64,000 nucleotides of DNA from Helianthus annuus (Eukaryota; Streptophyta; Magnoliopsida; Asterales; Asteraceae). The notes under the pieces were generated by a model. It was not told the origin of the DNA, did not search any database, and was given only the letters and a program-made list of their open reading frames with translations. The position numbers and the translations under genes are program-made. Location of the stretch: positions 155,665,897 to 155,729,896 of the forward strand of contig NC_035437.2 of the NCBI RefSeq assembly GCF_002127325.2, in the 5' to 3' direction. This document shows, piece by piece, positions 20,658 to 31,965 of this stretch (its first letter is position 1; every line of letters begins with the position of its first letter).

Positions 20658-21628
20658 TTATGTCCCAATAACCTCTTTTAAGATTTCTCCATATTTGTTT
20701 ATTCTTTCCGACATGGATCGTATTAATTGTTCAGTGTTACTAGATTCTCTTATTTGTAAAGAGGTTCCAGCAAAACTGTGTGTAGGTTTTGTTCCTAGAA
20801 TCTGTTTATTTCGTGCAATATCAATTGCCCAATTTTCTTTTAACTGTGAAGGTTCAGAAAATTTACTACCTTCGACAATTCCAATTTCCGAGAAAATATC
20901 TTCAATTGTTATATTTTCTTTTTCCTTATACTCAATTGAATGAGTACTATTAGTTAAAGCATACGAAATTAAATAATTAATCGTAAAAACTTTATTTCCT
21001 GGTTCTATACGATCAGTTCTTTCACACTGGTGTATAAAACTTGAGTTTTATCAAAATCTTTTGAATCTCGAGGTAAAGCAAATTTAGGATAGATAGTAAA
21101 CATGAATTTACCATAAGCTAAATTTCTTTGAATCGCTCCCAGAAGAGCGTCTTGCCTATTAATAATTCTATTATCAACAAGAGCAATTTTTATAGGAAAA
21201 TTAATTTCATCTCTAAACTGTGCTTTTAGGAGAATTTTGACTACTCCTATATGTACCATATTGAGAGATTTTCTCAACTCTGGTTTAATATGTAAAAGTC
21301 TTTTTGCTATTTCTCCCTTTGTAAGGAGTGGCAAATAAACTTCTCCTGATGTATTTTTTATGTCCGCTGAAAGTTCTTCGGTGTTAAAACAATAAAATAT
21401 GTTATTTTTTCTAGAAAAAGCTCTAGAAATTAAACTTTGTAAAGTTTTTGTTTGATTGAAAACTTGTTTTGTGTCAAGCTTGAATTTAAGCTTGCTAATT
21501 TTTGTTAGTTGATCAGAGTTAATCATATAATCTGATATAAAACCCTTTTCGTTTTCACTAAAGTTTATTACCTCAGTGGTTTGTTTTGATTCTTTTGAAT
21601 CATCTTTAAATAAATCTTTATTTTCCAT
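20658..21628 (-). pseudogene. Pararetroviral movement protein, one frameshift
   Basis: The best start is the ATG at 21628, directly after the 155-bp repeat; the frame also remains open upstream through the repeat. The conserved core of the 30K/caulimovirus movement superfamily is visible (KIALVDNRIINRQDALLGA, then YGKFMFTIYPKF). The frame closes at 21005, but the family C-terminal half continues in another frame to a TAA at 20658, so one frameshift lies near 21010-21040. The combined length is about 323 codons, normal for the family. The protein opens plasmodesmata for cell-to-cell spread. Confidence 0.85.
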
Positions 21629-21783
21629 ACAAGCTTGGGGAGTACAGGGAATTCTTATCGATTGCCCCGAAATGTGATTGAGGGAGGCGGTGCTCCCCTT
21701 AGGGGAAGATGCCACATGGGCTCCCCGGTTCTCTTCCCCTTCCCACATCCCATAGCCTTATATAATTTATAATATAATTTATA
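21629..21783 (-). repeat. Terminal direct repeat of the pararetrovirus, upstream copy
   Basis: A 155-bp copy of 14116-14270, directly upstream of the movement-protein ATG. The two copies differ at about eight positions by eye (about 5 percent). The outer boundary falls in a run of TATAATTTATAA, a composition often seen at pararetrovirus insertion points. Confidence 0.85.
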
Positions 21784-23764
21784 GTTGTTCTCAACTATCA
21801 TTATTTTTAAAATTAACGTTTTGGTACTTACTTTTTATCACTTTTAGGAAATCCAAATATGCAAACAATTAAGTACATAAAAGTTATATAAAATATTAGG
21901 AGTCATTTTTATGTTGTTTAAGACTACATGATATGATATGATGGGCAAATGCAAGGAGGTAAGAGCATGGTATCTAGGCGTCACATCATTAAAAGGGTTT
22001 TGTCCTCCACATCACAAAAAGGGAAGGGGTGTTGAAATGCAAGAGGGGTAAGGGCAAAGTCGTAAAAAATCAAGTGGGTCAAACTTTCAAGAGCCCCAAT
22101 GCGCATAGGAATTCTGCCTTATAGAGGGGCAACACCCTTATGGCGTTTATGGCTGGGTGGTGTTCTTGCCATGATGGGGCTTGCCCCGTTTCTTCACGCC
22201 CTCCACACCAAGTAGTCTAAGGGTATTCTTTTATAACACAACTAAAAGGTAGTACACAACTAACCTATTAAACTATGCATTTTTCTTTATAAAAACACGT
22301 AAAACCATTATTTATACTATTTTATGAATACACTTATTTTGGCAAAAAGGTAATTTTACCACAATTTTAACACACTTATGGTAGTTTAGTATGTTAAAAT
22401 GAAGGTGAAATTACCCTTCTGTCTTTCTACTTAATCTATATATTAGATTTATCTCAATTACATTTTATCTCATATCAGTTGCCTAAAGAAACATCGCCGA
22501 TGAAAACCCTTATTAATAGAGAAAAGTAACTTAACAAAGTTTCTTAGCGGCTTTATTTAGTTGTGTCGATGGCTCTTTGACCTGTTTAGTTTTAATTTTT
22601 TCTTGTTTCACAGGCCGGTTCAAAACTGAACCAAACCAAAAATTTTGATTTTGGTTATGGTTATAATTAAAGCAACAAGAGTATGCAGGGGGGAGGCCCG
22701 GGATCAACTCCAAATGGTAGTTTCTTGATCGTGATCTACAATCAAAAAACACCGTTAGCCTTAATGCGAGATGTGGCCTCCCGCGTTTGGACTCCGACGT
22801 GAGAATCAGTTAATGGATCTCTAAGAGTTTAAGCGAAAATGGTAAATGATATTTACTAAGAATGAAAGTAATGAAGAGAACTTACTTGGAGCTGGGAAAG
22901 ACTCCCCTTTTATAGACATAGTATTCTGCCCAAGGAAGCCTATGCCAGCTCATACTTTCCAGCCATGGTAGTGCTTATCCTTGGATGATGTTGTTCGCAG
23001 GGTGCGCATTGCCTCTTTTGGTAATATCACGTTTGTGTGTCTCGATGTCACATTTATGTACTTTTGGGCAAAGTCCCATCACTCTTGACCCACCGAGTCC
23101 AAGTCCCGATGTGTACGGTGACTTTAGCTTCTGGTCACTAGCTATTGGTGTGTCAGCTTCCTGTCGGGAGCTTCTAGCTTTTTGCTTCCAGCTTCTTACT
23201 TCTGGTTTGTGTTTTTCATCTTTTGTTACTTGTTACGATTGTTATTGTTCTCAGCCTTGCTGAGAGGGGTTTCCGGGTACCTACGTCATGAGTTATGGCT
23301 CTCAATCGAATCGAATCGCCATGTGCACACCACTAAAATCACCAACCTTAGTGTTGTTTTCTCCGTCGCATCGCACGGGCACAACTCTATTATATAACTA
23401 AGATAAAAGGGGGGTACGGGAGGGCAGTGGTCCTAGCAAGAATATGTATTGTGGGCTTGGCCCCAGCCATGTCCACCTTCCATATTACTGCGACTAGGGC
23501 ACGAATACCACTACAGGATGGCTCGAAAGGGGCGCAAGGCACAATGCGTGGCTAGGCTTGAGGGCGTGGGGAACTTTTTTTATCTGGAAACCTTTTTTTA
23601 TTTTTTAATATACAACTAATCTTATCTAGTCCCCTCGGGTTCGAACTTGATCCTCGACTGATAGAACCTTTTTTCTTGGTATCACATTTTTTTGTTTATC
23701 AATATTCTGTTTGAATGGTTTGTGAGAAATGTTTGGGTTAAAAAATAAAATGTAAATAATAATA
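21784..23764. other. Intergenic; possible LTR remnant, no gene
   Basis: No supported ORF. Minus-strand TATAAAAG at 22907-22914 lies in a segment (22740-23400) whose composition resembles an LTR, with a possible transcript towards lower coordinates, but no partner was found. Around 22120-22205 a gggtggtgttc / ccctccacacc stretch resembles one end of a PIF-type MITE. Confidence 0.4.
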
Positions 23765-23769
23765 ATTAT
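23765..23769. repeat. Target-site duplication, left (attat)
   Basis: attat directly before the 5' LTR at 23770, repeated at 31961-31965 directly after the 3' LTR. A 5-bp TSD is standard for Ty3/gypsy integration. Confidence 0.9.
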
Positions 23770-24387
23770 TGATGACGTGGGTAGCCCAAGACTAAAATAA
23801 AATGACTAAATATGCAAATGCTCAAACGGTTAAACGGTTCAATGGTTAAAAGCTGTGAGATGGGAAAAGCGAGGCGGAAACAGTGGCCAGTCACATCCGG
23901 AGATCGCTTCACCAACCCATAGCCGCAAAAGCAAAGCAGGTCTGCACAATACACGCTATTACCCAGGGGTCAAAAGCCTTCAACCCCAAAAGGGGAAACC
24001 CTCCACTGCAAGCAGGATTACTAGTCTAATACATGCTACTTTGGGAGATGTCTTCCCTTATAAAATGACACTTCATTTACTTCAGAAGACATCCCTGATC
24101 AGCTCAGATTCTCTAATCTCTGGTCATTCGTGTGGAGTACTTGCTTACATACAAGTCACTCCTTTTCACATCCACCACACACATTCCATTTGCTCTCACT
24201 TCTGAATCTGAGTACATCTCAGAGAAGGAATATTCAGCAAATAACAACTACAAACTAGTAAACCTCCTTCCACGTCTTGCAAATGTGGGGGGACCCCGCG
24301 ACCTGCGTTAGGCAAGGTTGAACCCTTCAACCTTTTTGCCTAACCAACTCAGCTACTACCTTTGGTCTCGTGTTTGTTGCATCAACA
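23770..24387 (+). repeat. 5' LTR of Tat element
   Basis: Starts TGATGACGTGGGTAGCC and ends TTGCATCAACA. It is 618 bp, exactly the length of the 3' LTR. The region cccttataaaatgacac near 24055 is a likely TATA box (TATAAAA). No primer-binding site follows, because the internal deletion begins at the LTR edge. Confidence 0.93.
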
Positions 24388-27300
24388 CCAATTATTAACC
24401 TTTGTGGTTATCAACATCCCCTCAAACTATGACGTGATCATCGGGAGACCCGGACAGTGTGTATTTTACATGGCAGTGTCTGTTGGCCATGGCACGGTTA
24501 AATTTCCTACCGAAAGGGGCATAGCAACCCTTCAACCCTCGCAGGAAGCTTACATGATTGAGGGTGAAAACTCAAACAGCGAAGAAGACAGGCAAAGGTT
24601 GGTCATAAACCCTAAATACCCTGAACAACGGATAAGGGTCAACCCAAACCTTTCTCAGGAGAACCTTTCATACCTTGAAAAGCTGCTAACACATTACAGC
24701 GATGTATTCGCTTGGTGTCCAGAGGATATGACCGGGATCCCTCGGAACATTGCCGAGCACGAATTAAGAATACCACCGGATGTCAAGCCGGTGGTCCAAA
24801 AGAAAAGAAGCCTAGCACCCGAGAGAAGTCTGGCAGCCTGCCAAGAGGTTGAAAAGCTTGTGTCGGCCGGTATTCTCCGAGAAGTCAAGTACCAATCATG
24901 GGTTGCAAACCCGGTTATGGTCAAGAAACCTGACAACTCTTGGAGAATGTGCATAGATTTCAAAGATCTTAACAAAGCTTGTCCTAAAGATTGTTACCCA
25001 CTACCGGAAATTGATCTCAAGGTCGATTCCCTCACAGGATACTCGTTTAAATGCTTTCTTGATGCATACAAAGGCTATCACCAAATCCTCATGAAGAAAG
25101 GGGATGAGGAAAAAACAGCCTTTCACATGGACAAAGGGATCTTTTGTTATCAAAAGATGCCTTTTGGCCTCAAAAATGCAGTACCTATCAACGGCTCGTC
25201 GACAAGGCCTTCGAAAGCCAAATTGGCAAAAACATGGAGGCATACGTTGACGACTTGGTGATTAAAAGCAAGACGGAACATCAAATGCTTGACGATATTC
25301 AAGAAACTTTCAAGAACCTCAGAAAGGTTAACATGAAGCTTAATCCGGAAAAATGCTCATTTGGATTCGAGGAGGGAAAATTATTGGGTCACATTGTTGG
25401 AAAGCAAAGCATCAAAGCCAACCCTAACAAAGTGAAAGCCGTCCTCGAAGCTAAACCACCAAGAACCAAGAAGGAGGTTGAAAGCTTAATTGGGAAGCTT
25501 GCAGCCTTGAAGCGTTTTACCTCAAAATTGGCCGAAAGATCTCTGCCCTTCTACAAAACGCTCAAGAACTGTTCAGACAAGAAGGATTTCAAATGGACTG
25601 ATGAAGCTGAAGAAGCTTTCAACCAAATGAAGCAACATTTAGCTTCCCTACCAGATATTGCAGCACCAGAAACCGGGGAGTTAATATCGGTGTACCTCTC
25701 AATCGCTGACGAGGCCATCAGTGCAGTCCTCACCATTGATTGAGACAAGGCCCAGGTACCCGTTTATTTTTTCAGCAAAACTCTAAAATTAGCTGAAACA
25801 AAATATCCTCCCCTTGAAAAACTCGCCCTAGCCCTAGTTCAAACAGGTAGAAGGCTTCGAAGGTATTTCCAAGCACACCCCATACAAGTGGTCACTGACC
25901 AACCTATTAAGAATGTGCTTGAAAAACCTGAAAACTCGGGGCGATTAGCCAAATGGGCCATAGAACTGGGTGAGCATAACATCACCTATGTCCCGAGAAA
26001 AGCTATCAAGGCACAAGTCTTAGCCGATTTCATTGTGGAAGTCCCAAACCAGACAATCACTGAAGTGAATGCTACCACTACTGAACCCTCCAACCCTGAA
26101 GCCTGGAAGCTTTTTACTGATGGGGCTTCAAGCGTTGAAGGGTCAGGAGCTGGGCTAATTTTAATCAACCCAGAAGGGCTGGAATTCACATATGCTCTCC
26201 GTTTTAATTTTCAGACCACCAATAACGAAGCTGAATACGAGGCACTAATAGCTGGCTTAAGGCTAGCTAAAGAGATGAAAATCGAAAAGCTTGAAGTGTT
26301 CACAGACTCGTTGCTGGTTTCAAGCTAAGTGAATGATAGCTACATAGCTAAGGAACCAAACATGAAAAAATACAAAGAAAAATCCAAGGAACTGATGAGT
26401 ACCTTCAAGGCATGCAACATCAAACAGATCCCTAGATCTCAAAACAAAAAGGCTGATGCCCTAAGCAAGCTTGCATCTCTCACTTTTGCCCACCTTACCA
26501 AGAAGGTGCTGGTAGAAGTATTGAAGGCCCCATCGATCGATGAATTGGAAATCCAAGACGTAGTTACTGAAGAAGATCCAAACTGGATGACTCCCATCAA
26601 AAAGTTCCTTAAAAGCGGTGAATTGCCAAATGATCAAGCAGAAGCTAAAAAGGTTGAAATCAAGGCAAGGCAGTACGAGCTACAGGGAGAAACCCTTTAC
26701 AAAAGGAGTTACCTTGCTCCCTTGTTAAGATGTGTCGGTCTGGAACAAAGCAAGTACTTGATCAAAGAAATTCATGAAGGTGTGTGCGGAGCTCACTTTG
26801 GAGCTAGGTCGGTGGTTGCAAAGCTCATGAACCTCGGATATTTCTGGCCATCAATGCACCGTGATACAACCGAAGAATTGAAGAAATGTGACACTTGTCA
26901 AATTCATGCACCAATTCCAAGAAGTCCCAAGCATGACTTAGTCCCAATAACCTCGGCATGGCCATTCCACAAGTGGGGAATGGACATTGTTGGTCCATTT
27001 CCCCCAAGCAAAGGGGGAGTAAAATTCTTACTGGTGGCAGTAGATTACTTCACCAAATGGCCGGAAGTCAAACCACTTGCTAAAATCACGGGAAAACAAG
27101 TCATTGACTTTGTTTGGGAAAACATCATTTGCCGTTATGGGCTGCCGGGAGTACTTGTCACCGACAACGGAAGACAATTTGCTGAGAAGCCTTTCAGCAC
27201 TTGGTGCAAGGAATATAAAATCGATCAGGTCTTTAGCTCAGTGGCTTATCCGCAATCAAACGGTCAGGTGGAAAGAACAAATAGAAGCATAGTGGAAGGC

Positions 27301-27813
27301 ATCAAGACAAGATTGGGAAGATACGAAAACAACTGGCTAGAAGAATTGCCTAGTGTTCTATGGGCAATTAGAACAACCGAAAAAACAAGCCATAAGAAAA
27401 CGCCCTATAGCCTGGTATTCGGATCCGAAGCTGTGATCCCCGCTGAGATAGGAGTTTTAACCCAAAGAATTGTCAACATGAATCCCGAAACAAACCAAAA
27501 AGAGATCATGTTGAACTTACAACTCCTAGAGGAAGCAAGAGATCAAGCCGCAATTCAAGAGGCCAAATACAAGCAACAAATGGAAGCTTACTACAAAAAA
27601 GTCAAGAACGAACGTTTCAAGCCAGGGGACCTGGTCCTTAGAAACAATGAAGCCAGCAAGAAAGAAAATCAAGGAAAGCTTGGCCCAAAATGGGAAGGCC
27701 CATACACCATCCTTGAAGCACACAAAGGAGGATCCTACAAGCTGGCTGACTCAGAAGGCAAAAAGCTTCCAAGGCATTGGAACGGCAAAACCTTAAAAAC
27801 GTTCCATGTTTAA
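24388..27813 (+). pseudogene. Tat pol: protease end, RT, RNase H, second RNase H, integrase
   Basis: ORF 24362-25261 reads through the LTR edge into the protease tail (NYDVIIGRP) and RT (SWRMCIDFKDLNKACPKDCY, typical of Tat). After a frameshift near 25185-25200 the frame holds YVDDLVIKS and RNase H. It is then broken by TGA at 25741-25743 and TAA at 26326-26328, and continues in frame to 27813. The second, archaeal-like RNase H is seen at LFTDGASSVEGSGAG and NNEAEYEALIAGL. Integrase shows the zinc-binding CDTCQ, the core MDIVGPFPPSKGG and VTDNGRQF, and a C-terminal tail ending LPRHWNGKTLKTFHV. The dual RNase H is a family hallmark. Confidence 0.92.
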
Positions 27814-28761
27814 ACAAGAAAGCTTGGTTTGTATCAAAGTGTATTCAAAGCAAAATTATGAACATCTTTTGTAAAAAGCAAGTATTGCTGAAATGAATGA
27901 AGTTGCTTTATCAAACTTGTCTTTCTATCCTGAAATCAGGTTGAGAACCTAGCAAAAAACTCCATGGCAAGGGCCATGTAAGGGGATGAGCTCCCAGGCC
28001 ACATCGCTCAATAGGTTCAAGGGTTGAATGAACCTATATAAGGGGTGAGTTCCTAAATCAATACAACTCTATGAGACTTATTAAGCCAAAGCAAAATTGT
28101 CTCATAGACGGGTGTGAACAGCCTACACCAAATGTTCCCTAAGCCTTAAAAATATCATCAACAAAAAGGTTTAAAATATTCAAGTAAAGACCAAGGAAAT
28201 AATAAAAAGGATAGGTGCTAGATCTTCTTGTTAAAAATACCAAGGCTAAGTGTCTGCAGCACTGAACCCTTCTAGGTATGACAAACATAAGAACAGCACA
28301 CACTGGACAAAGACAAAGTTGCAAAAAGACAAAGAGAATCTGAAAAACACTTGGACAAAAAACAAAAAGATACAAACCAAGTCAGGCCACAAGTCTAAGA
28401 AGCCTTCAAGGCTTCAAGCCACTCAAGCAACAACTCGAAACCTTAAAGGCTTCAACATACTAACAGACAGCCAAAAGGCTTGAAAGGTTAAAGCCAAACA
28501 GACTGCCTTAATAAAAATAGACATAAGTCTAGAAGCATAAGATAAATAAAGTTAAGATATCATACCATATAAAAGAAAGCCCTAAAGGACTTCCAAGCAT
28601 AAGTTAAAGCAAGTCCTAGTAACTTGCAAACCTAATAATTGTTCAAATGGCAACACAGGCCTTCAACACAACCAACAAGAACCTTAAGGGTCCCTGAAAA
28701 CCTAATATTGTTTTAAGAGTTACAAAACATAAATTGTTTTTAGTACTAAGAAAGCTACGAA
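27814..28761. other. Non-coding spacer of the Tat element
   Basis: Region between the pol stop and the antisense gene. It holds cttcaaggcttcaa-type A/C-rich repeats (28380-28500) but no supported frame. On the minus strand it would be the 3' untranslated region of the antisense gene. Confidence 0.6.
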
Positions 28762-30962
28762 TTAAGAGTCAACAGACTTAGAAACCCCGGAACCTTCGCC
28801 CTTGGTCTTCTTCGTTTTCTTCAGCTTCTTAGTCTTTAAACCTTCATCACCACCCACCGCTGAAGCCTCCAAGCTTGCATCCTTAGGAACATCCGTCTGA
28901 CCGGAAAGGGTATCATCACTGTCCCCCGAATAGGATCTCTTCCTTGAAAGAGAACCTAAAATTTCGGCACAAACTTTTTCATTTAAGCCCTCCGGTTTCA
29001 AGTCCTGCAACACAGTAAGAGGCTTACCAAAACAATCAGAAACCTGATGGATGTAAGGATAGGTCAGTTTCTCCATTTGCTCAACGGAGCCTTTAAAAAC
29101 ATCAGAAGCCTCGGGACGAAATAGAGGTGACTTCTCCAAAGGATGACCGGATTCATGAAGCTTGTAACCAGCAATAAGGCCTTGGTGTTTCCCCAGGTTG
29201 AGAAGCTTAGTATAAACATCACCAAGGGCAGAATTGAACTCCTTGGAATGTAAAAGATATGTAACAACCTGCTGGAAACCATGCTCAATTAACCACTAAT
29301 TGTCAGCGGTAGCACGAGCAACTGAAGCCTTCAACCCCTCTTTCTCCTCGCGAAAAGCTTGTTGCTGAACAGCCAAAGTCTCCCGGTCAGCTTTTAACTT
29401 CAATAAGTTAGCCTCAAAACTTTTTTTTTCAAATCACCCATCTCAATCTCATGCATCCTCTTTAAGTCACTAACCTCCTTCTGCCACGCTGCTTCTTTCT
29501 CGACAAAACCAGCTATCTCCTTTTTCATCAAGGCCATGGAGGATTTCATCTTATCCTTCTTCTTGGAAAATTCCTCATACTCCTGCATCCTTTGACGAAA
29601 ACGAGCAATACCTTGAGGAAGCATAGCAGCAAGGTTGCAAGTACTCAAAACCATCCGGGACAACATCAAGTCATCATCCATCCCAGCAATGGTCTTGTGC
29701 ACAGAAGGAGGAGCAAGGTGACTAAGAGCATCCTCACAAACAACAGCATCTTTGAAGGTGTCGTCATTCTTCACTAACCAAGCAGGCACATAAGTCCCTT
29801 CAGGATCCAACCCTTCAACGTCCCTGCTTGAAGACTCCTGAACAGGGGTAGCAACAACCTTCTTGCCTGGAACCTTTTTACCATGAACTACTAATTCCTT
29901 ATCAACACCTGCTTCACCACCTTGATCTTCCGAAACTTCAATATCATCACTCAAGACCACTGGTTCAGTAGAAGTGGACTGAGAACCAGCTTTCAACAAA
30001 CGATGAGAAGACCGACGGGTTGAAGACTTGGGAGCTTGGGACTTAGAAAAACCCTTGACATTGGCAACACTAGAATAACCTGTGCCCTCAAACCTTTGCT
30101 CAGCAGTCCTAACCACAACATTCTCGCCAGGAACAGACGGAGCATCCTCAAACACAACATCAGAAGTATCATCACTTCTGATAAAATCCAAAGCAGACAT
30201 GACTACAAAAAACAAAACAAAAACAAATAAGTCTACTGTCAAGAGAAATGCAAAAAAGGCAAAAAGGGAAAATGCATACCCACGCCATTTCTCATTAGTA
30301 CCGGATCCCGATCGGCTTTCCCCCAAATGTTACTAACCCCTAAAAGAACTAATAAATGTTCAGGGAAGGGACGAACCCTCGAAGGGCACCCCCGAATGGC
30401 TGTAAGAAAAGCATAATTCAATTCATATTCAGAGGGCTCCAGATCATTGAGAACAACATCCGGATGCCTCCACACCATCTTGAAAGGAAGAATAGACTCG
30501 GAAACCCAGAAAAAGCGATCCTTCCAAGTCCCAAGTGTTGTAACCATGGACGAGATAAGGCAAGTATCAACCTTTGATGTTTCAAAGGTGAACCAGTCGC
30601 CATTCTTGGCCAAACGGAAAAACCGTCGGAAAAGCAACAAGGAAGGATCATATCCAAGAGCACGACACAAAACCTCAAAATGCGAAACCCTAGCCATCCC
30701 CTTCGGATGAACTTTCCCAAAAGAAACCCGATAATACTCCAACAAGTTCAAAACAAAAAACGAAAAGGGATAACGAAGATTCGACCATTGAAAATGACGA
30801 CAGTAAAGAGCAATCGAACCAGGGTTCGGTTTATCAATAGGAACATCACAAGCAGGAGCAGCCGGTTAAATTTTCTATCAATACATATTCCATACAAAAT
30901 AAATCTACCTCCTCTTGTGTTAACCGAGAAAATGATTTTGCTAAGTCCTTACGAGCACCCAT
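28762..30962 (-). pseudogene. Antisense gene of the Tat element (putative gypsy-type transposon domain), spliced
   Basis: Starts at MGARKDLAKSFSRLTQEEVD (ATG at 30962). Exon 1 carries the conserved domain known in plants as putative gypsy type transposon (landmarks CRALGYDPSLLLFRRFF, TTLGTWKDRFFWV, HLLVLLGVS). An intron at 30203-30279 joins in frame to exon 2, a Ser/Glu-rich linker and then a coiled coil (KKDKMKSSMALMKKEIAGF). A tail rich in lysine ends at 28762. Breaks: two small frameshifts near 30870-30890, one in a nine-T run at 29421-29429, and a stop (TAG) at 29296-29298. Antisense ORFs in this position are known from Tat/Retand elements. Their function is not known. Confidence 0.8.
30203..30279 (-). 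other. Intron of the antisense gene
   Basis: Minus strand GG|GTATGC ... TTTTTTGTAG|TC, 77 nt and T-rich. Removal joins GTG G with TC ATG TCT, keeping the frame (phase 1). Without splicing the frame stops within the intron. Canonical GT-AG ends, high T content and frame agreement make it convincing. Confidence 0.75.
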
Positions 30963-31332
30963 TTTTGAAAAAAAAAAGAAAGAAAATGAAGAATACAAGG
31001 TGTAAAGGAAACCGAAACTAACCTTAGAGAAGGAAGGTAAATGGCAGAAACTTGGAAAAATTATGAATAAAATGGAGAGGATTTGCAATTATAAAATAAA
31101 TATGAACCTACAATAGGGGTAATAAGGGCAAATAATAACTTCTGCAAAACCGCCACCCTATGAACTGCCATACATCAATCAAATCAACTGTCAGTCATTT
31201 AAAATTCAAATTCAAATATTAACTGCCTTCAGCCTTTCAAGCCATCAAGCAACGAACCCTTGAAACCTTCAGGCGATACAATACATGCATAAAAGTCAGA
31301 AGTCTTTGAGCTCATTACCCAAAAAGCTCTGA

Positions 31333-31342
31333 CTTGGGGGGC
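31333..31342 (+). other. Polypurine tract of Tat element
   Basis: cttggggggc directly before the 3' LTR start TGATGACG; the usual primer position for plus-strand DNA synthesis. Confidence 0.6.
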
Positions 31343-31960
31343 TGATGACGTTGGTAGCCCAAGACTAACATAAAATGACTAAATATGCAAATGCTCAAAC
31401 GGTTAAACGGTTCAATGGTTAAAAGCTGTGAGATAGGAAAAGCGAGGCGGAAACAGTGGCCAGTCACATCCGGAGATCGCTTCACCAACCCATAGCCGCA
31501 AAAGCAAAGCAGGTCTGCACAATACACGCTATTACCCAGGGGTCAAAAGCCTTCAACCCCAAAAGGGGAAACCCTCCACTGCAAGCAGGATTACTAGTCT
31601 AATACATGCTACTTTGGGAGATGTCTTCCCTTATAAAATGACACTTCATTTACTTCAGAAGACATCCCTGATCAGCTCAGATTCTCTAATCTCTGGTCAT
31701 TCGTGTGGAGTACTTGCTTACATACAAGTCACTCCTTTTCACATCCACCACACACATTCCATTTGCTCTCACTTCTGAATCTGAGTACATCTCAGAGAAG
31801 GAATCTTCAGCAAATAACAACTACAAACTAGTAAACCTCCTTCCACGTCTTGCAAACGTGGGGGGACCCCGTGACCTACGTTAGGCAAGGTTGAACCCTT
31901 CAACCTTTTTGCCTAACCAACTCAGCTACTACCTTTGGTCTCGTGTTTGTTGCATCAACA
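31343..31960 (+). repeat. 3' LTR of Tat element
   Basis: 618 bp, almost identical to 23770-24387. The differences I could spot are substitutions only, with no length change. It is followed directly by the TSD attat at 31961-31965. Confidence 0.93.
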
Positions 31961-31965
31961 ATTAT

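Larger units (their letters stand above)
14116..21783 (-). mobile_element. Endogenous pararetrovirus (Caulimoviridae), near genome length
   Basis: On the minus strand the gene order is movement protein, two small ORFs, coat protein with zinc knuckle, aspartic protease-RT-RNase H, then inclusion-body/transactivator protein, followed by a promoter/leader region. This is the order of genera with separate ORFs (Caulimovirus/Soymovirus type). The span between the 155-bp terminal repeats is about 7.5 kb, the size of one circular genome. There is no integrase, as expected; integration is presumed passive. Every large gene has at least one frameshift or nonsense change, so the copy is a defective fossil. 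Genus assignment needs a phylogeny. Confidence 0.9.
23770..31960 (+). mobile_element. Tat-lineage Ty3/gypsy retrotransposon, gag deleted
   Basis: Complete at both ends: two 618-bp LTRs, TSD attat, and a polypurine tract before the 3' LTR. The 5' LTR joins straight to the end of the protease domain, so the primer-binding site, gag and most of the protease are gone. Pol has RT, two RNase H domains and integrase, the signature of the Tat/Ogre/Retand branch. A minus-strand gene follows before the 3' LTR. The LTRs differ at about seven sites by eye (about 1 percent), so insertion was recent. It is non-autonomous. Confidence 0.93.

Noticed and set aside
29592..30710. Several plus-strand ORFs within the Tat antisense gene
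   Set aside because: They are complements of the supported minus-strand exons and have no domain.
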